A stretch of DNA of 8,127 nt from Proteobacteria bacterium UBA4457 (GTDB taxonomy: Bacteria; Pseudomonadota; Gammaproteobacteria; Ga0077536): NCBI GenBank assembly GCA_002390205.1, contig DGOV01000084.1:1-8127 (forward strand), written 5' to 3'. The notes under the pieces were generated by a model that searched no databases, was not told the origin of the DNA, and saw nothing but the letters and a program-made list of their open reading frames with translations. The stretch's first letter is position 1, and every line of letters begins with the position of its first letter. Shown in pieces: positions 1-5,944 of this stretch. Position numbers and translations under genes: made by a program.

Positions 1-107
1 GTTCTCAGCAGTTCTCGCATTTCTAGGCTTAATGCATTGCGTGCTTCAGGTCGATTGAGAGTTAAAGTTGCAATATTGTCTTTAACTGAAACGAGTAAGT
101 CTGGCAT
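1..107 (-). CDS. Enoyl-CoA hydratase/isomerase (crotonase) family protein, N-terminal part only
   Basis: The minus strand reads from an ATG at 107-105 to the window edge, giving 35 codons and no stop. The peptide begins MPDLLVSVKDNIATLTLNRP and continues with EARNALSLEMRELLR. This is the classic crotonase opening: a short beta strand, the T-L-T-L-N-R-P strand and turn, then the A-R-N-A-L-S segment that starts the first helix and helps position the acyl-CoA. A GGAG Shine-Dalgarno site at 118-115 lies 7 nt before the ATG, which supports this start. Crotonases add water to, isomerise or cleave acyl-CoA thioesters in the cytoplasm. The oxyanion-hole and catalytic residues lie beyond the window, so hydratase, isomerase or hydrolase activity cannot be chosen. 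The gene is divergent from the crotonase at 264. The family call is solid; the exact function is open. Confidence 0.87.
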   Translation of the reverse strand, partial: MPDLLVSVKDNIATLTLNRPEARNALSLEMRELLR

Positions 108-164
108 ATGAGAGCTCCGTATAGGCTTGAGAGGCAATTAGGGTAATAAATCGCGCGGGCTCGT

Positions 165-218
165 GTCTAGTTATATTTAGACTACCTTGTCCGAGCACAG
201 GGTGTCATTATAGACTAC
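165..218. promoter_or_regulatory. Candidate operator/promoter region between divergent crotonase genes
   Basis: The 156-nt gap (108-263) separates two divergent crotonase genes. It contains an exact direct repeat TAGACTAC at 178-185 and 211-218, 33 bp apart (about three helical turns). The first copy is also the right arm of a small palindrome, GTCTA-N8-TAGAC (165-182). A plus-strand promoter guess is TTGTCC (187-192) followed after 16 nt by TATAGA (209-214), which overlaps the second repeat. On the minus strand, TATAAC (175-170) sits inside the palindrome and could be the -10 of the leftward gene. These placements would suit a repressor acting on both directions. All of this is pattern reading only; no known regulator site was matched. 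Confidence 0.3.
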
Positions 219-263
219 TGGATTAAGACTTCTTTTTTCAAATAGAACATTTAAGGAACACTC

Positions 264-1073
264 ATGCTGGAACGATACAGTAAGTACAAGGCTCTAAAGC
301 TTGATAGCCCAAGCGACAGAATTTTACGTATTAGCTTGGATAACCCTAAGTCTCTCAATTCACTAGATGCCGAGGGGCATAGAGAGCTTACTTATATCTG
401 GCGTGACATTGATGAGGATGACGAGATTAATGCGGTCATCTTGACAGGCAAAGGTCGTGCATTTTCTGCAGGCGGCGATTTCGGGCTGATAGAAGACATG
501 ATCGATGATCATAAAATTCGCGCTAAAACGTGGAAAGAAGCCCGCGATTTAGTTTACAACATAATCAATTGCTCTAAGCCGATTGTCTCGGCTATAAATG
601 GCGTTGCTGTAGGTGCGGGGCTTGTTGCAGGGTTGTTGGCAGATATCTCGATTGCAGGCAAGTCTGCGAAGATAGTTGATGGCCATACGCGCTTAGGTGT
701 TGCAGCTGGAGATTCGGCTGTCATCAACTGGCCACTTCTATGCGGTATGGCGAAAGCGAAGTATCACCTTTTACTGTGTGAGCCGATGGACGGCACGGAA
801 GCTGAGCGGATTGGAATGGTCTCACTTTGTGTAGAAGATGATGAGCTCCAAGACAAAGCACTGAATATCGCTGAACGGCTCAGAGATAGCGCTCCGGCGG
901 CGACACGTTGGACAAAGTATGCTTTAAACAATTGGTACCGAATGGCAGGTCCTAGTTTCGATGCCTCGACTGCTTTAGAGATGTTGGGGTTTGCCTCTCC
1001 TGAAGCTGTTGAGGGAGTGAAGGCTCATCGAGAGAAGCGTGCGCCAAAATTCGATTTGGATTCGCCGACATAA
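264..1073 (+). CDS. Crotonase-family protein with atypical active site (putative enoyl-CoA hydratase/isomerase)
   Basis: A 269-residue cytoplasmic protein of normal crotonase length. The ATG follows AAGGA (253-257) by 6 nt. It shows the usual order: a strand and turn near residues 20-32, the first oxyanion-hole segment GRAFSAGGDF (about 64-73), and the second oxyanion segment INGVAVGAGL (111-120). The segment DGHTRLGVAAGD (139-150) follows, then the C-terminal trimerisation helices with HREKRAPKF near the end. By alignment to rat mitochondrial crotonase, the two catalytic glutamates (Glu144 and Glu164) fall at Val121 and His141, so the standard syn-hydration pair is absent. Asp150 in the AGD motif is a candidate acid/base instead. 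The family also includes isomerases, dehalogenases, hydrolases and C-C lyases that use other residues, so classical hydratase activity should not be assumed. It lies 59 nt before the PQQ dehydrogenase gene on the same strand and may be co-transcribed with it. Confidence 0.9.
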   Translation: MLERYSKYKALKLDSPSDRILRISLDNPKSLNSLDAEGHRELTYIWRDIDEDDEINAVILTGKGRAFSAGGDFGLIEDMIDDHKIRAKTWKEARDLVYNIINCSKPIVSAINGVAVGAGLVAGLLADISIAGKSAKIVDGHTRLGVAAGDSAVINWPLLCGMAKAKYHLLLCEPMDGTEAERIGMVSLCVEDDELQDKALNIAERLRDSAPAATRWTKYALNNWYRMAGPSFDASTALEMLGFASPEAVEGVKAHREKRAPKFDLDSPT

Positions 1074-1077
1074 AGTT

Positions 1078-1107
1078 TTGGATTGCGGTAAACTGGATAA
1101 ATATAGT
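1078..1107 (+). promoter_or_regulatory. Possible sigma70-type promoter before PQQ dehydrogenase 1
   Basis: In the 59-nt gap, TATAGT (1102-1107) matches five of six positions of the -10 consensus. An 18-nt spacer separates it from a poor -35 candidate, TTGGAT (1078-1083). This would place the transcription start near 1114, just before the strong SD AGGGGAG (1121-1127). It would allow the quinoprotein genes to be expressed apart from the upstream crotonase. The -35 match is weak, so read-through from upstream is just as possible. Confidence 0.25.
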
Positions 1108-1132
1108 AGGAACTCAGAAAAGGGGAGACTAA

Positions 1133-2866
1133 ATGAACAAGAATGTTTTTTTAATTGCTAGTGCTGCTGTAGCTATGCTAGTGAGCCTATTGGCTTTTGC
1201 AGACTCAGTCGAATTAGAGTTTAGCTATACCGGCGAGCCTGTAAGCACCGAAGACCTGTTACAAGGGACGGATAAGACCGATGGGTGGTTAATGTATGGC
1301 GGTAACTACAATAACTGGCGTTATAGTCCTTTAGATGGAATTAATAAAGAAAATGTTAACAAGTTAACCCCGGTTTGGATGTTTCAGACAGGTCTCACAG
1401 GGCAATTATCAGGCTCACCTATCGTTGCGGATGGAGTCATGTACATCAGTGCTCCTTACAATAATTTGTGGGCTTTGGATGCGCGGACAGGCGAAGTTAT
1501 ATGGCACTTCGAGCACGATATGCCGAGCGATGTAATCTTGTGTTGTGGCCCTGCTAACCGTGGTGTCGCCATAAAAGACGATTTACTTTTTATGGCTACT
1601 CTAGATGCAAAGCTTTTAGCAATTCAGCGCTCTAATGGTGAAGTTGCTTGGACCGCCAAACTAGAAGATTACAAAAAAGGTTATAGTGGAACAAGTTCTC
1701 CGCTTATCGTCGGGGACATGGTGGTGACTGGCATAGCTGGTGGAGAATATGGTGCACGAGGATTTGTGGACGCATATGACACTGATACAGGCAAGATGTT
1801 GTGGCGCCGTTACACTGTTCCAAGTGAAGGCGAAAAAGGCGTAGAGACTTGGGCAGGTGATTCGTGGAAAACTGGCGGTGGTCCAACTTGGGCAATTGGT
1901 ACTTACGACCCACAGTCCAACACGCTTTACTGGCCTGTAGGTAATCCAAGTCCTGATTGGAATGGTGATGTGCGAGAGGGAGATAATCTATACACGAATT
2001 CAGTACTTGCCCTAGAGCCTGAGACAGGCGAGATGAAGTGGTATTTCCAATTTACGCCTCACGACATGTGGGACTACGATGCTACAAATGGTTTAGTTAT
2101 TGACGATATAGTCGTCGACGGGAAAACTGTTCGCGCTCTGATGCAGCCTAATCGCAATGGTTACGTATATGTTCTTGATGCTACGACAGGGGCTTATATC
2201 AAGGCCTTTCAGTACACTGATCGTTTGACCTGGAGTACCGGTTTAGACGGTGACGGTCGGCCCCAAGTTAACCCTGAGGCTATACCTAAAGCTGGTGCGG
2301 CTGGCGACCCAGTCTGCCCTGGTTTGAGTGGGGGTCACAATGGATCTTGGAGTTACTCGTACAGTAAATCATCGCAGCTTATGTATGTGCCTTCAGTGGA
2401 ATCCTGCATGGGGGTATTCAAGGAAGATATGGTTTATATACAAGGGATTCCTTTTTGGGGTGGTGGGCCCTCGACTCCTGAGACCGATGATGGGTCCAGT
2501 TATGGTATTTTAGCTGCAATTGACCCAGTGGCAGGCGAGGTCAAATGGAAGTATCGCAGCGAGTATCCTTTTGTTGGAGGCGCGTTAGCAACCGCTGGAG
2601 GCGTCGTTTTTAGTGGCGATCAAGAAGGCTACGCATTTGCTCTTGATGATGCTACAGGCGATGAACTCTGGAAATTCCAAACGGGGTCTTCTATACGTAG
2701 TCAGCCAATCACATGGCAAATAGACGGCACACAGTATGTTGCGATAGGCAGCGGAATGGGAGGCTTGGTACCTGGATTGTCGGGTGCTCCGGAAAAAGGG
2801 ACTAATGGTAATACATTACTCGTTTTTGCTGTGCCGGAAACGGAAACGAAATGGTTCTGGCAATAG
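1133..2866 (+). CDS. PQQ-dependent alcohol dehydrogenase 1, methanol/ethanol dehydrogenase family, predicted lanthanide type
   Basis: A 577-residue periplasmic quinoprotein with a signal peptide (residues 1-23, likely cut after A-F-A). It is an eight-bladed propeller of tryptophan-docking type, with repeats such as ALDARTGEVIWHFEH (114-128) and DDATGDELWKFQTGSS (505-520). It oxidises an alcohol, possibly also an aldehyde, and passes electrons to a periplasmic cytochrome c. Visible PQQ-site residues are the vicinal Cys137-Cys138 (in ILCCGP), metal ligands Glu205 (GGEYG) and Asn271 (VGNPSP), Trp253 stacking under PQQ, Arg341 (PNRNG) and the catalytic Asp314. The motif around the base is WDYD, so Asp316 occupies the place of the extra ligand found in XoxF, ExaF and PedH enzymes that use lanthanides; calcium MxaF has Ala there. 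Cys395 and Cys425 may form the second disulfide of the family. There is no fused haem domain. The SD AGGGGAG (1121-1127) supports the start, and the 3' end overlaps the XoxJ-like gene by 16 nt. True methanol specificity is not implied; the substrate is unknown. Confidence 0.94.
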   Translation: MNKNVFLIASAAVAMLVSLLAFADSVELEFSYTGEPVSTEDLLQGTDKTDGWLMYGGNYNNWRYSPLDGINKENVNKLTPVWMFQTGLTGQLSGSPIVADGVMYISAPYNNLWALDARTGEVIWHFEHDMPSDVILCCGPANRGVAIKDDLLFMATLDAKLLAIQRSNGEVAWTAKLEDYKKGYSGTSSPLIVGDMVVTGIAGGEYGARGFVDAYDTDTGKMLWRRYTVPSEGEKGVETWAGDSWKTGGGPTWAIGTYDPQSNTLYWPVGNPSPDWNGDVREGDNLYTNSVLALEPETGEMKWYFQFTPHDMWDYDATNGLVIDDIVVDGKTVRALMQPNRNGYVYVLDATTGAYIKAFQYTDRLTWSTGLDGDGRPQVNPEAIPKAGAAGDPVCPGLSGGHNGSWSYSYSKSSQLMYVPSVESCMGVFKEDMVYIQGIPFWGGGPSTPETDDGSSYGILAAIDPVAGEVKWKYRSEYPFVGGALATAGGVVFSGDQEGYAFALDDATGDELWKFQTGSSIRSQPITWQIDGTQYVAIGSGMGGLVPGLSGAPEKGTNGNTLLVFAVPETETKWFWQ

Positions 2867-3708
2867 CTTCCTACCCAAGGATACGTCTCTTACTGCTTTT
2901 GTTCGGGGTGTTCATATCCTTTGCAGCGCTTGCCTCAGAGGGTGATCGGCTTGCCATTTGTTTTCTAGAAGACAACATGCCTTACTCGGACCGAGCCTCG
3001 AGTAGTGGTTTCGATTATGAATTAGGTATGAGGGTAGCCGGACTGCTCGAAAAAGAATTTAAGCCAGTTTGGGTATCTAATAACACTCAGATTCAAGAGA
3101 TTGAGAGTGACTATCCGTTCAAGCGTCTAGCTCGAGGAGAATGCAGTGTCATCTTAAGTGTGCCTGGTACGTCTGAGTCTTTTGAAGAAGATGGTGCGAC
3201 GATTGTGCTCGGGTCGGCATATTATGCGGCGGCCTTTGAATTAGTCTCGAATAAAGCACAAACCAGTCATAATTTGCGAAAACTCCGTGGTAAGGAAGTG
3301 GCTATTCAATCACAAACTGTGGCGCATTTCGCATTAAAGATGCTCGGTGCAAAATCTAAAACTTACTTCTCAACTATAGCTGCGGTAGACGGTGTCGCTC
3401 GTGGAGAAGCCGCTGCCGGTCTGTTGTGGGGTCCGACGGCGGGTTGGGTACTACAAGGGCTGGAGGGAGAGAACAAACCAAGGTTTGTTGATAATTATGA
3501 GCCGTCAGTTGCTTTACGTTGGAACGTACACTTTGTGACTCGATCGAGAGATCAGAGTCTGCAAAAACTTGTGTCTGAAAGCTTAGCTACCATTGACGCT
3601 CAGGGTGAACTCAGTGCGTTGATGAAAAAATATAATCTTCCTGATAGGCGACCCTATGACAAGACCTATACTCTTGGCGCGCTTAATGAATTGCAGTTGG
3701 CGCGCTAA
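2851..3708 (+). CDS. MxaJ/XoxJ-like quinoprotein dehydrogenase-associated periplasmic binding protein
   Basis: A 285-residue exported protein. Residues 1-28 form a signal peptide: Arg10 and Arg12, a Leu-rich core, and cleavage after A-A-L-A. The mature part is a family-3 solute-binding fold of the kind tied to PQQ dehydrogenases. Markers are LAICFLEDNMPYS (34-46), matching the 'R-V-C-x-D-P-x-N-x-P-x-S' opening of MxaJ/XoxJ, then GFDYELG (53-59), GECSVILSVPG (96-106), and LLWGPTAGW (191-199), matching the conserved W-G-P-x-A-G motif. Cys37 and Cys98 could pair. MxaJ and XoxJ are thought to help activate or mature the partner dehydrogenase rather than to transport a nutrient, and no ABC permease is seen here. 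The start lies inside the last codons of PQQ dehydrogenase 1 (16-nt overlap) with only a weak GGAAA site 4 nt upstream, so translation is probably coupled. No alternative start gives a whole signal peptide. Confidence 0.88.
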   Translation: MVLAIASYPRIRLLLLLFGVFISFAALASEGDRLAICFLEDNMPYSDRASSSGFDYELGMRVAGLLEKEFKPVWVSNNTQIQEIESDYPFKRLARGECSVILSVPGTSESFEEDGATIVLGSAYYAAAFELVSNKAQTSHNLRKLRGKEVAIQSQTVAHFALKMLGAKSKTYFSTIAAVDGVARGEAAAGLLWGPTAGWVLQGLEGENKPRFVDNYEPSVALRWNVHFVTRSRDQSLQKLVSESLATIDAQGELSALMKKYNLPDRRPYDKTYTLGALNELQLAR

Positions 3709-3765
3709 TTAAGCCAGCAGCACAAACAACTATTGTGAGTGCTAGATATACTTAGTTAAAATTTC

Positions 3766-3774
3766 GGGGGGGAG
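3766..3774 (+). promoter_or_regulatory. G-rich ribosome binding site of PQQ dehydrogenase 2
   Basis: The run GGGGGGAG ends 4 nt before the ATG at 3779. It fixes the start of dehydrogenase 2 despite the 70-nt gap after the XoxJ-like gene. Within that gap TATACT (3747-3752) resembles a -10 box but has no convincing -35 partner, so whether this gene has its own promoter is undecided. Confidence 0.6.
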
Positions 3775-3778
3775 TTTC

Positions 3779-5479
3779 ATGAGAAAGCACTGTTTGGTCT
3801 TATTAATACTAGCTGCTTCAATTATTGTCTGCTCTGCATCCGCTGAGGAGAACAATCCTGTAACTACCGAGCGTCTCTTAGAGGGGACAGATAACACAAA
3901 TGGCTGGACCATGTATGGCGGTAATTATGGCAACTGGCGGTATAGCCCTCTTGAAGATATAAATAAAAATAATGTTGATGAGCTAACACCTGTTTGGATG
4001 TTCCAAACGGGGATCGTCGGTCAGCTTTCCGGCTCTCCTATCGTGGTCGATGGCGTGATGTATATGAGTGCACCTTATAATAATTTGTGGGCTTTAGATG
4101 CTAAGACAGGCAGTGTGATCTGGCACTTTGAGCATGAGATGCCAAGTGATTTGATTCTCTGTTGTGGTCCATCAAACCGGGGAGTAGCGATTAAAGGTGA
4201 CTTACTCTTCATGGCTACATTGGATGCCAAGATACTGGCGATCGATCGCGCGACAGGTGAGGTGCGGTGGACTGCAACGATGGAAGACTACAAGTCAGGG
4301 TATAGCGCGACGAGCGCCCCTTTGATTGTGGGTGATATGGTCATCAGTGGTATTGCTGGCGGAGAATATGGTGCGCGGGGATTTATCGATGCATATGACA
4401 CTATCACAGGAAGGAGGGTGTGGAGACGATATACCATCCCTGCTGCAGGAGAGGTCGGTATTGAAACGTGGGCTGGAGATTCATGGAAGACAGGTGGTGG
4501 TCCGAGCTGGTCAACTGGAACTTATGATCCACAAACGAATTTGCTTTATTGGCCGATAGGGAATCCGAGCCCTGATTGGAATGGTGACTTACGCTTAGGT
4601 GATAATCTTTATACGAATTCAGTGGTAGCGTTAGAGCCAGAAACGGGGGAAATGAAGTGGTACTTTCAATTTACGCCTCATGACGTATGGGATTACGATG
4701 CGACAAACGGTTTGGTAGTTGCCGATATTGATGTTGACGGGGAAACTGTTCGCGCTCTGATGCAGCCTAACCGCAATGGCTATGTCTACACGTTGGATGC
4801 AGCGACGGGAGCATTTCTTAAAGGTTTCCAATATACCGACCGCTTGAATTGGTCTAAAGGTCTTGATGCGAGCGGCCGGCCTCAGGTTGATGAAAAGTAC
4901 ACACCAAAAGTTGGAGGCGCTGAAAAATTTATTTGTCCTGGTAATGTTGGCGGCAATAATGGGGCATGGACTTACGCGTGGAGTCAGTCAACAAAGTTGA
5001 TGTATGTCCCTTCAGTTGAGTCTTGCGGGAAAATGGTGAAAGAGCATATGACTTTTATGCAGGGAGTGCCATTTTGGGGCGGTGGTCCAGGAGAGACTGA
5101 GGGTCAGGTTGGAGATGCGTACGGCACGGTAACAGCTGTCGAGCCTACGACAGGTACAATTCGTTGGAGCTATAAAAATGACTATCCAATTCTGGCTGGA
5201 GCGTTGGCGACAGCGGGTGGTTTAGTTTTTAGCGGGGATCTAGAAGGACATGCCTTTGCATTAGATGATTTGACGGGTGAAGTATTGTGGAAATTTCAGA
5301 CAGGCTCGTCGATACGAAGTCAGCCGATTACGTGGAAAGTCGATGGAGAGCAATTCGTCGCTGTTCCCAGTGGCGGAGGTGGCATTATCGGGTCGATCGT
5401 TGGAGCTCCAGAGAGTGTGACCCACGGCAGTACAGTGGTAGTTTTTTCTGTACCCAAGTCGAAATGGTTTTGGGAATAA
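3779..5479 (+). CDS. PQQ-dependent alcohol dehydrogenase 2, paralogue of dehydrogenase 1, predicted lanthanide type
   Basis: A 566-residue exported quinoprotein, collinear with dehydrogenase 1 from about residue 27 to the final KWFW. By eye roughly three quarters of residues are identical, so this is a tandem duplication. The signal peptide spans residues 1-22 (likely cut after C-S-A-S-A). The PQQ and metal-site residues are all kept: Cys128-Cys129, Glu196, Trp244, Asn262, catalytic Asp305, the extra Asp307 of the WDYD motif, and Arg332. The possible second disulfide, Cys386 and Cys416, is also kept. Differences cluster at about residues 369-404, 416-445 and 531-550, in loops around the propeller, which could mean a changed substrate pocket. 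Single-domain, with no cytochrome fusion. The expected role is periplasmic alcohol oxidation alongside dehydrogenase 1, sharing the XoxJ-like partner between them. Its stop codon is 1 nt from the stop of the convergent small gene. Confidence 0.94.
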   Translation: MRKHCLVLLILAASIIVCSASAEENNPVTTERLLEGTDNTNGWTMYGGNYGNWRYSPLEDINKNNVDELTPVWMFQTGIVGQLSGSPIVVDGVMYMSAPYNNLWALDAKTGSVIWHFEHEMPSDLILCCGPSNRGVAIKGDLLFMATLDAKILAIDRATGEVRWTATMEDYKSGYSATSAPLIVGDMVISGIAGGEYGARGFIDAYDTITGRRVWRRYTIPAAGEVGIETWAGDSWKTGGGPSWSTGTYDPQTNLLYWPIGNPSPDWNGDLRLGDNLYTNSVVALEPETGEMKWYFQFTPHDVWDYDATNGLVVADIDVDGETVRALMQPNRNGYVYTLDAATGAFLKGFQYTDRLNWSKGLDASGRPQVDEKYTPKVGGAEKFICPGNVGGNNGAWTYAWSQSTKLMYVPSVESCGKMVKEHMTFMQGVPFWGGGPGETEGQVGDAYGTVTAVEPTTGTIRWSYKNDYPILAGALATAGGLVFSGDLEGHAFALDDLTGEVLWKFQTGSSIRSQPITWKVDGEQFVAVPSGGGGIIGSIVGAPESVTHGSTVVVFSVPKSKWFWE

Positions 5480-5480
5480 A

Positions 5481-5921
5481 TTAGTTTCGGATAGGCCAAA
5501 TGACTTCTTCGGCATTTTCGCTGGTTTCGGGGTGTATAGTTACACTCTCAGTTTTCTCTCGAACTAAAGTGAAAGATAACTTTAGACTGTCGTCGAAAAA
5601 AACTTGGAGGTGATCGTGGGATTCTATTTCTCGTAGAGAAGGAAACTTCTGTAAAAGATATCTTTCATTGAGCCCAATAGGATTAAAACCCAGCACTAAA
5701 GTATTGGGATGTCGGGATATAATTTTTGATAGCTTGAAAGCATGTAGCTCATGAAAATTCAGCTCGAGCCGCATGAGGCGATAAGTCCAGACAATAGTAT
5801 TTATCCCACTTTGCTCTATCGTGTCTTTTGCCTGATCTGGGTTGCCGAGAATCTCTCTGGTTTCCGAACGGGTGTCTCCTAATGTTGTGCTGTCTATCCC
5901 ACGACAAGGAACGATCTCCAT
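5481..5921 (-). CDS. Small unrecognised protein with an LGxTRxExRxxLGxP motif
   Basis: I do not recognise a named function. From the ATG at 5921-5919 it is 146 residues, soluble, with no signal peptide or membrane segment. The N-terminus (MEIVPCRGIDSTTLGDTRSE, then TREILGNPDQ) has the 'P-x-x-G-I-x-x-x-x-L-G-x-T-R-x-E-x-R-x-x-L-G-x-P-D' layout. This is seen in small uncharacterised bacterial proteins and is loosely like the SmpA/BamE fold motif. A central stretch (HPNTLVLGFNPIGLNERYLL) and a C-terminal strand-rich part follow. An in-frame TTG at 5960 would add 13 residues and overlap the upstream hydrolase by 16 nt. I prefer the ATG because the family-like motif starts there, though neither start has a good SD. 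It lies directly downstream of the hydrolase on the same strand, so they are probably one transcript. It is likely a real gene because its reading frame is open, compact and abuts the next gene, but its role is unknown. Confidence 0.65.
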   Translation of the reverse strand: MEIVPCRGIDSTTLGDTRSETREILGNPDQAKDTIEQSGINTIVWTYRLMRLELNFHELHAFKLSKIISRHPNTLVLGFNPIGLNERYLLQKFPSLREIESHDHLQVFFDDSLKLSFTLVREKTESVTIHPETSENAEEVIWPIRN

Positions 5922-5944
5922 ATTTATTGTCTCATGTTGTTTTT

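Noticed and set aside
1704..1949. Minus-strand frame inside PQQ dehydrogenase 1, and similar frames at 4631-4831 and 5261-5515
   Set aside because: They are antisense to well-supported conserved enzymes and have no protein features of their own.
3674..3714. Direct repeat TTGGCGCGCT (3674 and 3697) and 7-bp inverted arms GCTTAAT/ATTAAGC (3681-3687, 3708-3714) at the end of the XoxJ-like gene
   Set aside because: The stem is short with a 20-nt loop and no T-run follows, so it is not a convincing terminator; likely chance within coding DNA.
3779..3844. Cys18 near the signal peptide end of dehydrogenase 2 as a lipoprotein lipobox
   Set aside because: The preceding residues are I-I-V, not an L-[AS]-[GA]-C lipobox, and a normal cleavage site follows at A-S-A.
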